Assembly (NCBI GenBank): GCA_965227215.1
Contig: OZ245729.1
Coordinates: 1,984,001 to 2,048,000, forward strand
Length of the DNA stretch: 64,000 nt
Origin: Gracilimonas sp965227215
Lineage (GTDB): Bacteria > Bacteroidota > Rhodothermia > Balneolales > Balneolaceae
Reading direction: 5' to 3'
Part shown: piece after piece, positions 25,546-34,010 of the stretch
How the letters are laid out: each line of letters starts with the position of its first letter
How positions within the stretch are numbered: the stretch's first letter is position 1
Program-made: the position numbers and the translations under genes
Notes under the pieces: generated by a model
What the model was told of the DNA's origin: nothing
The model's input: only the letters and a program-made list of their open reading frames with translations
Databases searched by the model: none

Positions 25546-26034
25546 ATGCTGATTGGAATTATATCTGACACACACGATCACATTCCTAACCTTAAAAAAG
25601 CCATCGGAATCTTTAAGGACCGAAAGGCAGAGCTGATATTACATGCCGGAGATTATTGCAGTCCATTTATGATTCCGCTTTTTGAAGGGTTGAACCTGAA
25701 AGGAATTTTTGGCAATAACGATGGTGATAAATATCTGTTGATGGAGAAGTTTCGGGATATTGGCGCTGAACTAGCCGGTGATTTTTTAAGAATTGAAGAG
25801 GGGGGACTAACCATTGCAGTATATCATGGCACATATGCTGAAATTACAGACTCTTTGATCGAATCAGGCAGATATGATGTTGTGGTCACCGGACATACTC
25901 ACGAAATGGTGTATAAAGAAGTAGAAGAAACCATCGTTATTAATCCCGGCACAGCCAACGGCTTCGATGAAAAAGCTTCCATTGCTTTTCTGAACACGAA
26001 CACCAGAGAAGTTGAGTTTGTTGAACTGGATTAA
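25546..26034 (+). CDS. YfcE-type metallophosphoesterase
   Basis: A 162-residue phosphodiesterase of the MJ0936/YfcE type. Metal ligands are visible in IISDTHDH, LILHAGDYC, IFGNND, VYHGTYA and VTGHTHEM, followed by NPGTANG. The fold binds two metal ions and cleaves phosphodiesters; the physiological substrate is unknown. It diverges from the HMA-AraC gene. The next gene is 24 bp downstream on the same strand. Confidence 0.92.
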   Translation: MLIGIISDTHDHIPNLKKAIGIFKDRKAELILHAGDYCSPFMIPLFEGLNLKGIFGNNDGDKYLLMEKFRDIGAELAGDFLRIEEGGLTIAVYHGTYAEITDSLIESGRYDVVVTGHTHEMVYKEVEETIVINPGTANGFDEKASIAFLNTNTREVEFVELD

Positions 26035-26058
26035 AGAAATTTCAATAATTAAATAACT

Positions 26059-26544
26059 ATGTTTGAGCAATATCAGGGTCGTTTTCAACATAAGTCCCGA
26101 CAACGTCAGGTAACAAATGCGATACTAACATTGGCAACGGGTGTTTTAACCCTTGTCTTTCCGAATTTTCTATATCTGATAGCCGGTGCTTATCTGCTTT
26201 CTCTGGGGTTGATGTTTCTGGCGTTTCGGCTGCCTTCGCCTATGATTGCACTTCCCATCGTGACCGGCACGTTGATTTTTATCTTCCCCGAACTTATTCC
26301 TATTACTTTTGCTTCTTTTCTGGGACTGTTCGGTTTGTTGATGCTGTTTGCCATGCAGCTTTCCATTCTTGGTGTTATAACTCTTATCACGGCAGTTCTG
26401 ATTGTTATGAATCCGAATTCAGTAGCCTACCTGATCGCCTTCTTTATGCTGATCTACTCCACTTCTAATTTGGTAAGCTTCTACAAAGCCTGGAAAAGCA
26501 GCAAAGACGATGGCTTTGATGATGACAGTGTAACCATCGAATAA
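26059..26544 (+). CDS. HdeD-like (DUF308) membrane protein
   Basis: A 161-residue protein with about six hydrophobic helices and an acidic C-terminal tail (DDGFDDDSVTIE). The pattern of paired helices such as LTLATGVLTLVFPNFLYLIAGAYLL resembles HdeD/DUF308 proteins, linked in E. coli to acid resistance. The assignment rests on topology and short matches only. Confidence 0.6.
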   Translation: MFEQYQGRFQHKSRQRQVTNAILTLATGVLTLVFPNFLYLIAGAYLLSLGLMFLAFRLPSPMIALPIVTGTLIFIFPELIPITFASFLGLFGLLMLFAMQLSILGVITLITAVLIVMNPNSVAYLIAFFMLIYSTSNLVSFYKAWKSSKDDGFDDDSVTIE

Positions 26545-26616
26545 AAGTTTTTCGATTAACCGAGTGACCGAAAGACCGATTTAAGAATGTGGATATGCAT
26601 TTAACGAGTTACAAAC

Positions 26617-27432
26617 CTACGGTGCACTTATCAACACGATATTCTCTGCGATAAGCCCTTTGTCATTTTCCGTTACATCAAACTCGAAAATGAGTTCCCG
26701 GCTGGGCAGGTAGTGGGCGTCAAAATCATCTTCAAACTGGGATACATGAGCAAAAACGGTTTTATAGGGGGAGTCTTCATCGCGGGAATCTGTAATCCAC
26801 AGGCAATCATTCTTTCGTGTCAGGAAGCGAAGGAATCCATAACCTTCATCCTGGGAAAAATCGTAGCAAACGCCACGAACCCGTGACCCGTTTTCCCCCC
26901 ATTCATGAGGGGACTCAATGGGCAGCAATCCGGGAATCAGGTAGCCGGAAACGGATGAGTCTACAGCTCTCTTCAGAGACGAAGAGACATTATCAAAGCC
27001 GACCATTTCAACCCGGCAGCCTTTGTTTTGAATGGCATTCACCACACTTACATAACTTCCGCTACTGCTGAGCAATACAATCTTGTCGAGATGATCAGCC
27101 TGAACCATCATGTCTACAGCCATATCCATGTCGATGGTGGATTTCGAAATTTTCTCACCGGTTTCATGATTGGTGTAGGTTTGAACCGGTTTTTCGGTCA
27201 CTTTGTATTCAAAATCTCTCAGAACTTCACAGAACCGGTGGGTTTTTTGGCGATATTCATGATCCTCTTTGAGCCTGTCTGAATCATAACAGAGGTACAC
27301 ATTCAGTCGGGAGGCTATCCCCCCTCCCCGGCAGGCAAACATTCGCAAAATGTCGTAGCGTAGTCCATATCCTCCGTTCATGGTTACATTAACGGCATCT
27401 ACATATATCCCGACTCGTTCTTTCGTATTCAT
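26617..27432 (-). CDS. NYN-domain protein with C-terminal cold-shock-like domain
   Basis: A 271-residue protein. The N-terminal part is a NYN (PIN-like) nuclease domain: GIYVDAVNVTMNGGYG near residue 7, VDMDMAVDMMV-type acidic residues (TIDMDMAVDMMV) and LLSSSGSYVSVVNAIQNKG. The C-terminal part is cold-shock-like: GVCYDFSQDEGYGFLRFL then KTVFAHVSQFEDDF. This suggests an RNA nuclease that carries its own RNA-binding domain. The ATG at 27432 gives the expected NYN start; 27 further codons are open upstream but unlike the family. Confidence 0.8.
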   Translation of the reverse strand: MNTKERVGIYVDAVNVTMNGGYGLRYDILRMFACRGGGIASRLNVYLCYDSDRLKEDHEYRQKTHRFCEVLRDFEYKVTEKPVQTYTNHETGEKISKSTIDMDMAVDMMVQADHLDKIVLLSSSGSYVSVVNAIQNKGCRVEMVGFDNVSSSLKRAVDSSVSGYLIPGLLPIESPHEWGENGSRVRGVCYDFSQDEGYGFLRFLTRKNDCLWITDSRDEDSPYKTVFAHVSQFEDDFDAHYLPSRELIFEFDVTENDKGLIAENIVLISAP

Positions 27433-27564
27433 AATAATATCCAGGTACACTAAATAATTAAGAAATAATATCTGACGGAATGAAGGGTAAGTATTGGTTA
27501 ACTTCAACTCCACCAGTGAATTAACTTACTTTTTTGGGATTGGTCAAATAGAAAATATGTAGAG

Positions 27565-29028
27565 CTATTCCTCCGAAAAAACAGCTGTGTAGGTGATAAC
27601 TCCGATGCTAAGCAAACCGGTAAGAAGAAGCAAAAAGGAAGCAATCAGTTCTGAAAGGCCCAGCGAAAGTATAGTAGGTTTCAGGTAGAATAAACCGGCA
27701 GCAATTCCCATCACTGCAAATCCTCTGACCAGTTTATAGGGCACTTCAAATGCATGGGTAGAGTAGTAATAAATCAACAAGGCCATGGCGGCATAGCTTG
27801 ACAGAGTAGCCAGGGCCGAGCCCATCATGCCGAAGTGTGGAATCATAACCAGGTTGGCGATGATGGTTATTCCGGCACCTATCAGGGTAATTTGTGGAAG
27901 GCGTTTCGTAGTTTCGCTGATAAAGATTCCGGCTGAAAAGTTGATATACCAGCCCTGAAACCAGTAAGCTAAAAGAAGAATGGGAACAATAGTGAGTCCT
28001 TCCCAAAACTTCTCATCAACGAGATAGAAATCCAGAATAGGTACTTTTATGGAAACGATTTGCTGAGCAAATAAGGCAACGATTAGAAAAACAGAGGCTG
28101 CTGCTGCATTAAATAAGGTAAAGGTTTGGGAGAAGGTTCTCGGGGCAGATACCTCCTCAGACTGCCGCATAAAAAAGGGCTGCCAGGCCATCCTGAACAT
28201 TTGCACAATCAAAAGCATGAAAACGGCCAGTTTATAACAGGCGCTGTAAATTCCTACGATATCATCAGAAGTGTAGTCGGCTCCATATAACGCATCAATG
28301 GTGGATTGGTCCATAGCTTTCAGGAAAAAACGATCCATTAATTCATTAATGGCGTGACCGAAGCCGGCCGGAATGAATGGAAGCCCGAACAGCAGAGCTT
28401 TTTTGAGTAAAGCAGTGTTCCAGTTTCCCGTAAACATGGGAATGGTTAACACCCAGATCGCTAAAGCTGTGAGAAGTGAAGCAACCAGATTACTGATGAA
28501 TACAGCCTCGATACCATAACCGAGCCCCAGAATCAGATAAAAGTTCAACCCAAGATTAACAACTACATTTCCGGTTTTGAGAACAGCAAAGAGTACCGAC
28601 CTCCGGACAAGGCGCAACTCGGCGAACGGGACTACAGCAAGGGTGTCAAAAAAGAGAATCCCCAGCATAATCCAGAGAATAGGATCGCCGGGTTCTAATC
28701 CTATGATTGGAGCAACAACCGGCTCAGCCCCCCAAATGATGAATGCCAGAACTCCGGAAGTAGCCAACAGGAAAAGCTGAACCGTTTTGAAAATATCCTT
28801 CGCTTTATCACGGTCTTTGCCATACCGAATATAGGCCGACTCCATGCCCATGGTAAAAACCACATTGAATAATGCGATGGCGGCAAAAATCAGGCTGATA
28901 ATGCCATACTGATCTTCGCTGAATACGCCGGTATGGAGCGGAACCAGCAGATAACCGATAAATCGGGCAACCACACTACTTATACCGTAAACAAGCGTAT
29001 CGGAAAAGAGTTCTTTAAGTTTGGTCAA
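27565..29028 (-). CDS. Polysaccharide/lipid flippase (MOP/Wzx-like)
   Basis: A 487-residue protein with about 12-14 membrane helices of the MOP exporter superfamily. The start LKELFSDTLVYGISSVVARFIGYLLVPLHT is typical of Wzx-type polysaccharide flippases, here split over residues 4-33. No glycosyltransferase cluster adjoins it, so the cargo is unknown. It is followed on the same strand by nothing closer than the NYN gene, and aroQ lies upstream on the same strand. Confidence 0.88.
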   Translation of the reverse strand: MTKLKELFSDTLVYGISSVVARFIGYLLVPLHTGVFSEDQYGIISLIFAAIALFNVVFTMGMESAYIRYGKDRDKAKDIFKTVQLFLLATSGVLAFIIWGAEPVVAPIIGLEPGDPILWIMLGILFFDTLAVVPFAELRLVRRSVLFAVLKTGNVVVNLGLNFYLILGLGYGIEAVFISNLVASLLTALAIWVLTIPMFTGNWNTALLKKALLFGLPFIPAGFGHAINELMDRFFLKAMDQSTIDALYGADYTSDDIVGIYSACYKLAVFMLLIVQMFRMAWQPFFMRQSEEVSAPRTFSQTFTLFNAAAASVFLIVALFAQQIVSIKVPILDFYLVDEKFWEGLTIVPILLLAYWFQGWYINFSAGIFISETTKRLPQITLIGAGITIIANLVMIPHFGMMGSALATLSSYAAMALLIYYYSTHAFEVPYKLVRGFAVMGIAAGLFYLKPTILSLGLSELIASFLLLLTGLLSIGVITYTAVFSEE

Positions 29029-29064
29029 TGCGAACGATTAAGTTGAAAGAAAGTAGCCTTGTAT

Positions 29065-29493
29065 TCATTCAGTGAGCTTTTCCAAAGCCTGAATGCCCAG
29101 CACGTAGCTGAACTTTCCAAACCCTGTGATGATGCCATCCATGACGCCGCCGGTCACAGACTTTTCCCGAAATTCCTCGCGAGCATGAATGTTGGATATA
29201 TGAACTTCTACTTTGGGAATATCCAACGGTTCCAATGCATCACGTAAAGCAACCGATGTGTGGGAGTAACCGCCGGGATTTATCACAACTCCCTGCACAT
29301 CACGTTCCATGGCATCCTGCACTTTATCAATCAGCTCACCTTCAATGTTACTTTGGAAAAACTCCAGATGATGTTTGGGAAACTCATCAATCAGGAAGTA
29401 CTCCAGATCTTTCAGGCTTTTTGCACCATAGATGCCGGGATTTCGTTTTCCGAGCAGGTTCAGGTTGGGTCCATTAATTATGAGGATGTTCAT
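29065..29493 (-). CDS. aroQ: 3-dehydroquinate dehydratase, type II
   Basis: A 142-residue enzyme of the shikimate pathway that dehydrates 3-dehydroquinate. The N-terminal GPNLNLLGKRNPGIYG contains the catalytic Tyr in GIYG. The segments INPGGYSHTSVALRDAL and VEVHISNIHAREEFR supply the other active-site residues. The start overlaps the upstream HIT gene by 4 bp. The aroC gene is found separately at 44 kb. Confidence 0.95.
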   Translation of the reverse strand: MNILIINGPNLNLLGKRNPGIYGAKSLKDLEYFLIDEFPKHHLEFFQSNIEGELIDKVQDAMERDVQGVVINPGGYSHTSVALRDALEPLDIPKVEVHISNIHAREEFREKSVTGGVMDGIITGFGKFSYVLGIQALEKLTE

Positions 29494-29888
29494 ATGCTTA
29501 CCTTTTCGCTGATGATTTTGGCCAGCTCCATCATTCGGTCCTGACTTACCCCTACCTGCATGCCCAGGCTAAACCGTTGCGATTCTTTATAAATGGGAAT
29601 CAGGTGAATATGAGCATGGGGCACTTCCATTCCTTCCACTATAACTCCCGTTCGTATAGGCTTCAGGGCTTTATCAATTCCTTTGGCAACTTTTTGGGCA
29701 AACAGGTTTAATTCCGACAGTTCAGCCGGGTCCAAATCAAAGATATAGTCTATTTCCTTTTTGGGTATGCACAGGGTATGCCCTTCTGCAGAAGGGTTGA
29801 TATCCAGGAAAGCATAATGTTTGTCGTCTTCTGCTATTTTATAACTGGGAATGTCCCCTTCAATAATTTTGGTGAAAATGCTTGGCAT
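29490..29888 (-). CDS. HIT family nucleotide hydrolase/transferase
   Basis: A 132-residue histidine-triad protein with EGMEVPHAHIHLIPI, giving the HxHxH signature near residue 96. The N-terminal segment KIIEGDIPSYKIAEDD is typical of bacterial HIT proteins. Substrate, often adenosine monophosphoramidates, is not determined. Its stop overlaps the aroQ start by 4 bp. Confidence 0.93.
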   Translation of the reverse strand: MPSIFTKIIEGDIPSYKIAEDDKHYAFLDINPSAEGHTLCIPKKEIDYIFDLDPAELSELNLFAQKVAKGIDKALKPIRTGVIVEGMEVPHAHIHLIPIYKESQRFSLGMQVGVSQDRMMELAKIISEKVSI

Positions 29889-29947
29889 AATTGATAGTGA
29901 AAGATGGTAATTTGACTGAAGATACTATCCAAAAAACAGAAATCCTT

Positions 29948-30451
29948 ATGAACTCTGCAAGGGAGATTTTATTAGCCGCAATACTTGTTTTTGGGTTGTT
30001 ATGGCCCGAAACCATGAAGGCACAAAAGCAGGATTTAGTGGGTCCGGTTACGAAAGAAGAAATTCTAGCCAACGACCATATCTATGATATTTACATAGAC
30101 CGTTATAAACCGGATGAAGAAGCGGTTGGATATTTATCAGCTTATCAGGATTCGGTGCAATTAATGGTATTTGTGGGAAGTTGGTGTAGGGAATCCAAGA
30201 AATACATTCCGGGACTTATGAAAACTTTGGAACTTGCGAAGGCAGAAAACATCGGCGTTCAATACATTTCTGTGGACCGTCAAAAAAAATTTCCCGAATC
30301 ATTTTTAAATAAGTTTGATATCAAATATATTCCCACCGTGTTGGTTTTAAAAGGCACTACAGAGGTAGGACGAATAGTTGAAAAACCACACCAACTGATC
30401 GAAACTGATTTGGTTCAGATTTTGGATACAGGCAATGAAAAAAAGGAGTAG
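29948..30451 (+). CDS. Secreted thioredoxin-like protein with a single active-site cysteine
   Basis: A 167-residue protein with signal peptide or membrane anchor (LLAAILVFGLLW) and a thioredoxin fold. The active-site position reads VGSWCRESKKYIPG: the usual CxxC is CxxS, with only one Cys. The cis-Pro strand IKYIPTVLVLKG follows. Such proteins are likely not classical disulfide reductases. The ATG at 29948 starts just before the signal; the frame is open 19 codons further. Confidence 0.75.
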   Translation: MNSAREILLAAILVFGLLWPETMKAQKQDLVGPVTKEEILANDHIYDIYIDRYKPDEEAVGYLSAYQDSVQLMVFVGSWCRESKKYIPGLMKTLELAKAENIGVQYISVDRQKKFPESFLNKFDIKYIPTVLVLKGTTEVGRIVEKPHQLIETDLVQILDTGNEKKE

Positions 30452-30467
30452 AAAATTCAATTTTCTC

Positions 30468-30499
30468 TTGTACTCTAATTAATAAATGCCTTATCTTTG
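30468..30499 (+). promoter_or_regulatory. Promoter of tRNA-Lys (TTG-N21-TAnnTTTG)
   Basis: TTG at 30468-30470 is separated by 21 nt from TATCTTTG at 30492-30499, a full match to the Bacteroidota consensus (TTTG-N19-21-TAnnTTTG). The transcript would start about 6 nt before the tRNA at 30512. Confidence 0.7.
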
Positions 30500-30511
30500 G
30501 AATCTACTTGA

Positions 30512-30584
30512 GAATCGGTAGCTCAGTTGGTAGAGCAACGGCCTTTTAAGCCGTGGGTCGAGGGTTCGAGCCCCTCCCGATTCA
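30512..30584 (+). tRNA. tRNA-Lys (anticodon TTT)
   Basis: Cloverleaf of 73 nt. The acceptor GAATCGG pairs with CCGATTC, and the D arm is GCTCAGTTGGTAGAGC. The anticodon stem ACGGC/GCCGT closes the loop CTTTTAA with anticodon TTT. The T arm is GAGGG-TTCGAGC-CCCTC. CCA is not encoded. Confidence 0.97.
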
Positions 30585-30626
30585 CACAATTTTATGGAAT
30601 TTTTTTAATGACTCTCTCTTGACCAG

Positions 30627-30659
30627 CCCCATACGATTGATCTCGGATGGGGTTTTTTT
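30627..30659 (+). terminator. Intrinsic terminator after tRNA-Lys
   Basis: CCCCAT (30627-30632) pairs with ATGGGG (30647-30652), followed by seven T's. It lies 43 bp after the tRNA on the plus strand. Confidence 0.7.
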
Positions 30660-30667
30660 ATGCACAG

Positions 30668-32593
30668 CTATTCCAGCGTAATAATAGGTCGCAATTTTTG
30701 AAGGGTTTTCGGGCCGATGCCTCGAATATTTGTTATCTCATCTACACTTTTAAAGCCACCGTTTTCTAAACGATATTGCACAATGCGTTTCGAATAAGCG
30801 GGCCCAATGCCGGGTAACAGCTGCAGGGTGGCCTCATCAGCGGTGTTTATATTGATGGGATACATCACATTGGTCGGGCTTCCCGTATCAACTTCTTTGG
30901 CACGCAGGGTTTTGGTACCTATTCTATTCGGGTGTTTCCAAAGGCCTTCTCCCTTTGCCCGGGCTAATTCCTGATAGCTTTTGAAAGCAGCAACGGAGTC
31001 TTCGTTTTGGCTGTAATATACCGAGGTGGTTCCGAGTCCTTTTTCCAGGAGTATTTTATTTAAACTTACCGGGCCGTCATCGTATTGCATTTCTACATAG
31101 GCTTGAAAGGCATTATACCTGGCTTCGGGCTTTCCCCCATCATGGCCTTTAAGTCGCACCTTTCGCCCTTCAAGCAGATTGTGTAGATAATCGGCTGCTG
31201 CGCCGGAGTAATACTCAGCCGAATCCTGCCCGGCATAAATGGTTGGGACATCCACTCCAAGAAACCGAACGCCATAGCCGAAACCGGGAGCGATCTCAAT
31301 TTCAAAGCGACTCCCATCGGTGATGGAAAACACTTCATACCATTGTTCTGTATCCAAAGGTGGTGCAGGAGGAAAGGATTCGTTTCGGGCTCGCTTCATC
31401 ACGCCCATAAAATCCTGGTAAAACTGGTTGGTGATTGCATCTGAAAAAATGATGACGGTATTCTCGTCATTGTTCATTTCTGCATTCATGGAAAAATTAT
31501 AGGAACCGGCAACGGTAACCCCAATGTCGGAAGAGTCAGGGTGCTCAGTATCAAGCAGAATAACTTTATGGTGAAGCTTTCGAAGTTCGTTGGCCGGTAA
31601 AACCATCCGGTTGTTCATTCGGGCAGAATCAATCCCCCATATTTCACCAGCACTTTGGTATCGGCTGTAAAAGCTGCGGTCGATGGCTCCGCGAAGCAAA
31701 ACTTCTCCGGTGGAAGATTGATCCCACATTTGGCGACTGATGGGAATTTCCGGGGTAATAGCGAAAGCCTGAAAGTTGATGTCATGCTGGGCTTCTTCCC
31801 GAATCAGAGAAACAAGGCGCTCGCTTACACTGGGTTTGGACCGATCCCGATTTACAGGAGCGAAATACACTTCAACCCGGGTTCCTCCTACATTAAAAAC
31901 ATTCTGGCTTACATTTACTTTGTCCTTATGAAATACAGCTTGGTTGGCTTCCGGGGTTTCATCAGAATCTCCCCACATTTGCTCAAATTCTTCGGTGTAG
32001 GCTTTAGCCACATCCGTGTCTTTAATGATGAGCGTGTGATTGGTATTGTAAGCACCGGTGTAGGTTATGTTGGTTGAGCCGGTCCATACGTAATCATCAT
32101 CCGGAGATGGGCTCAGGTAATCTATAACGGCAAATTTATTGTGCATGTCAGAGCCGTCATTGACCAAGTCATTGTCTGTAATAGTGCCATCTGTGTTGTA
32201 GATATCGCCATCGTCGTCTATAGAAGTAATGCCAGCGGTAGCCAGAATAGTCCATATTCTAAGGTCATAATCACCTCCATCGGTTCGGTTGTGGTCGTCA
32301 GTAACCAGGCGGATGCGAACTCCCCGGTTTTTAGCACGAACCAGGGCATGGGCTATACGAGGGTGTTCAAAATCATAGATGCAGAAATCCACACTTGTTG
32401 TGGCAGAATCAATGAGCTGCTCAAGGGTTCCAATCAGGTCATAATTGCTGTTGCTTAGGTTGTTATTGGTAGCAACAGAGTGATCGGCGGGCATATTAAA
32501 GTATACCTGTATCCATTCCTCACTCTGAGCATAGGCAGAAAAGATAGGTAGCATCAACACGAAGGTTGCAATGAAAGCAGTCAGCTTTTTCAT
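30668..32593 (-). CDS. Secreted PLD-like/thermonuclease-like/HhH three-module protein
   Basis: A 641-residue exported protein. After a signal peptide (residues 1-23) come two PLD half-domains: HNKFAVID and GSTNIT near residue 150, and HHKVILLD with GSYNFSMN near 345. A staphylococcal-nuclease-like region follows (FGYGVRFLGVDVP, then LEGRKVRLKGHDGG) and finally a ComEA-type helix-hairpin-helix (NINTADEATLQLLPGIGPAYSKRI). Each part is DNA- or phosphodiester-related, which suggests an extracellular or periplasmic nuclease. The second PLD motif is H-x-K with D. The start is ATG at 32593; the frame continues to a TTG. Confidence 0.85.
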   Translation of the reverse strand: MKKLTAFIATFVLMLPIFSAYAQSEEWIQVYFNMPADHSVATNNNLSNSNYDLIGTLEQLIDSATTSVDFCIYDFEHPRIAHALVRAKNRGVRIRLVTDDHNRTDGGDYDLRIWTILATAGITSIDDDGDIYNTDGTITDNDLVNDGSDMHNKFAVIDYLSPSPDDDYVWTGSTNITYTGAYNTNHTLIIKDTDVAKAYTEEFEQMWGDSDETPEANQAVFHKDKVNVSQNVFNVGGTRVEVYFAPVNRDRSKPSVSERLVSLIREEAQHDINFQAFAITPEIPISRQMWDQSSTGEVLLRGAIDRSFYSRYQSAGEIWGIDSARMNNRMVLPANELRKLHHKVILLDTEHPDSSDIGVTVAGSYNFSMNAEMNNDENTVIIFSDAITNQFYQDFMGVMKRARNESFPPAPPLDTEQWYEVFSITDGSRFEIEIAPGFGYGVRFLGVDVPTIYAGQDSAEYYSGAAADYLHNLLEGRKVRLKGHDGGKPEARYNAFQAYVEMQYDDGPVSLNKILLEKGLGTTSVYYSQNEDSVAAFKSYQELARAKGEGLWKHPNRIGTKTLRAKEVDTGSPTNVMYPININTADEATLQLLPGIGPAYSKRIVQYRLENGGFKSVDEITNIRGIGPKTLQKLRPIITLE

Positions 32594-32672
32594 AGAATAC
32601 AAAACACTGGATTGTACTTAATAGCCAAATTAATGTATTTTGACATGCTAACGAAAATCTACAGGCTTATTT

Positions 32673-32978
32673 ATGAACCTACAATTTTTAAATCCATTAC
32701 GCTGGAAAAAGTCTTTTCTCGCACTTTTGCTTACAGCATTTGTAGTGGCTTGGTTTGCTTTTATTGATTCGTATAGCCTGAAGACAAGGTGGGATTTATA
32801 CGCTGAAAAGCAAGAGCTTAAAGAGCGAACAGCGGAGCTGAATGAGCGATCCGAAGAGCTTAAGACCAAAATTGAAAATTTGGATAAAGATCCCGCCCTC
32901 CTCGAAAAAATTGCCCGGGAAGAATATGGGATGAGAAAGCCGGGAGAAACTGTCTATAAAGTGAAGCGGGAGAAATAG
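32673..32978 (+). CDS. DivIC/FtsB-like septum formation initiator protein
   Basis: A 101-residue membrane protein with one transmembrane helix (residues 13-31) and a coiled coil (residues 43-75, ELKERTAELNERSEELKTKI). The C-terminus LLEKIAREEYGMRKPGETVY is a typical DivIC/FtsB ending. It is expected to act in the FtsQLB-type divisome. A ROK kinase gene follows after 75 bp. Confidence 0.9.
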   Translation: MNLQFLNPLRWKKSFLALLLTAFVVAWFAFIDSYSLKTRWDLYAEKQELKERTAELNERSEELKTKIENLDKDPALLEKIAREEYGMRKPGETVYKVKREK

Positions 32979-33053
32979 TGCCGTTTGGCTTAGGTTAGTT
33001 AGCCTATTATCTTATCCAAACTACCGGAACCGTAAGATTCTAAATGTAATTGA

Positions 33054-33998
33054 ATGAAAGCCATTGGTGTTGATCTTGGTGGCACCAACATTAAAGCCGC
33101 CGTTGTTGATGATGAAAAAGGAATTATAGAGAAGGTAACCACACCGACACAGGCTAAACTCGGAAAAGATCACATTCTGGATCGCATTGCAGAAACCGTT
33201 AAGGACCTGAATAAGAAGTATGAAATCATGGGGATTGGTCTTGGGCTGCCCGGAATGGTTTCAAAAGATCAAACCACAGTTAAATATCCGCCTAACTTGC
33301 CGGGCTGGTCCGTAGTAAATGCTGCAGAAGAGATTACCCAACGAACAGGCATTTCCTGCAAAATAGAGAACGACGCCAACATTGCAGCCATTGGCTCCTT
33401 ACATTTTGGGGTGGGCAGAAACTTCGATAGCTTTATCATGATTACCCTTGGAACGGGGGTAGGCGGTGGAATTATTATCGACCGTAATATTTATAAAGGC
33501 ACAAAAGGAATGGCCGGAGAACTGGGGCATGTAATTATCGATTACCATGGCCCGCTATCTAACAGTGTAACTCGAGGTACAGTTGAAGCTTATCTCGGGC
33601 AGCGTTTTCTCAGTCGGTTTGCCGCCGACTTGATTACCCAAAACCCAACCAATGAGTTGTACAAAAAATTTTCTAACGACTTCGACCAACTGGAACCCGT
33701 CGACCTTACAAACGCGGCAAAAGATGGCAATGAACTGGCTATCGAAATTTTAGCCAAAAGTGGTCAGCGCCTTGGATATGCTATTATCAATTATGTGCAC
33801 ATGATGGACATTAGAAAGATTGTGGTGAGTGGTGGCGTTTCTAAAGCGGGAGATTTTCTTTTTGAGCCAGCAAGAGATATTGTACGAAAACACATGATGG
33901 AGCCGTTCAAAGAAGAATTTGAGCTGGTTTATGAAGATCTCGGTAATGACAGTGCGCTACTGGGTGCTGCCGGGCTGGCTTTCGACTCTTTTTCCTAA
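33054..33998 (+). CDS. ROK-family sugar kinase (glucokinase-like), zinc cysteines absent
   Basis: A 314-residue ROK protein with the ATP-binding GVDLGGTNIKAAVV start and the active-site region IENDANIAAIG and GTGVGGGIIID. The stretch GELGHVIIDYHGPL is present, but the CxCGxxGCxE zinc motif that normally follows is replaced by SNSVTRGTVEAY with no cysteine. A glucokinase role is likely but the sugar is unproven. The lptD-like gene starts 12 bp after the stop, in the same direction. Confidence 0.87.
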   Translation: MKAIGVDLGGTNIKAAVVDDEKGIIEKVTTPTQAKLGKDHILDRIAETVKDLNKKYEIMGIGLGLPGMVSKDQTTVKYPPNLPGWSVVNAAEEITQRTGISCKIENDANIAAIGSLHFGVGRNFDSFIMITLGTGVGGGIIIDRNIYKGTKGMAGELGHVIIDYHGPLSNSVTRGTVEAYLGQRFLSRFAADLITQNPTNELYKKFSNDFDQLEPVDLTNAAKDGNELAIEILAKSGQRLGYAIINYVHMMDIRKIVVSGGVSKAGDFLFEPARDIVRKHMMEPFKEEFELVYEDLGNDSALLGAAGLAFDSFS

Positions 33999-34010
33999 TC
34001 AAAGAAACAC

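Noticed and set aside
30512..30584. Integration site at tRNA-Lys
   Set aside because: No integrase, no duplicated tRNA 3' end and no mobile genes downstream.
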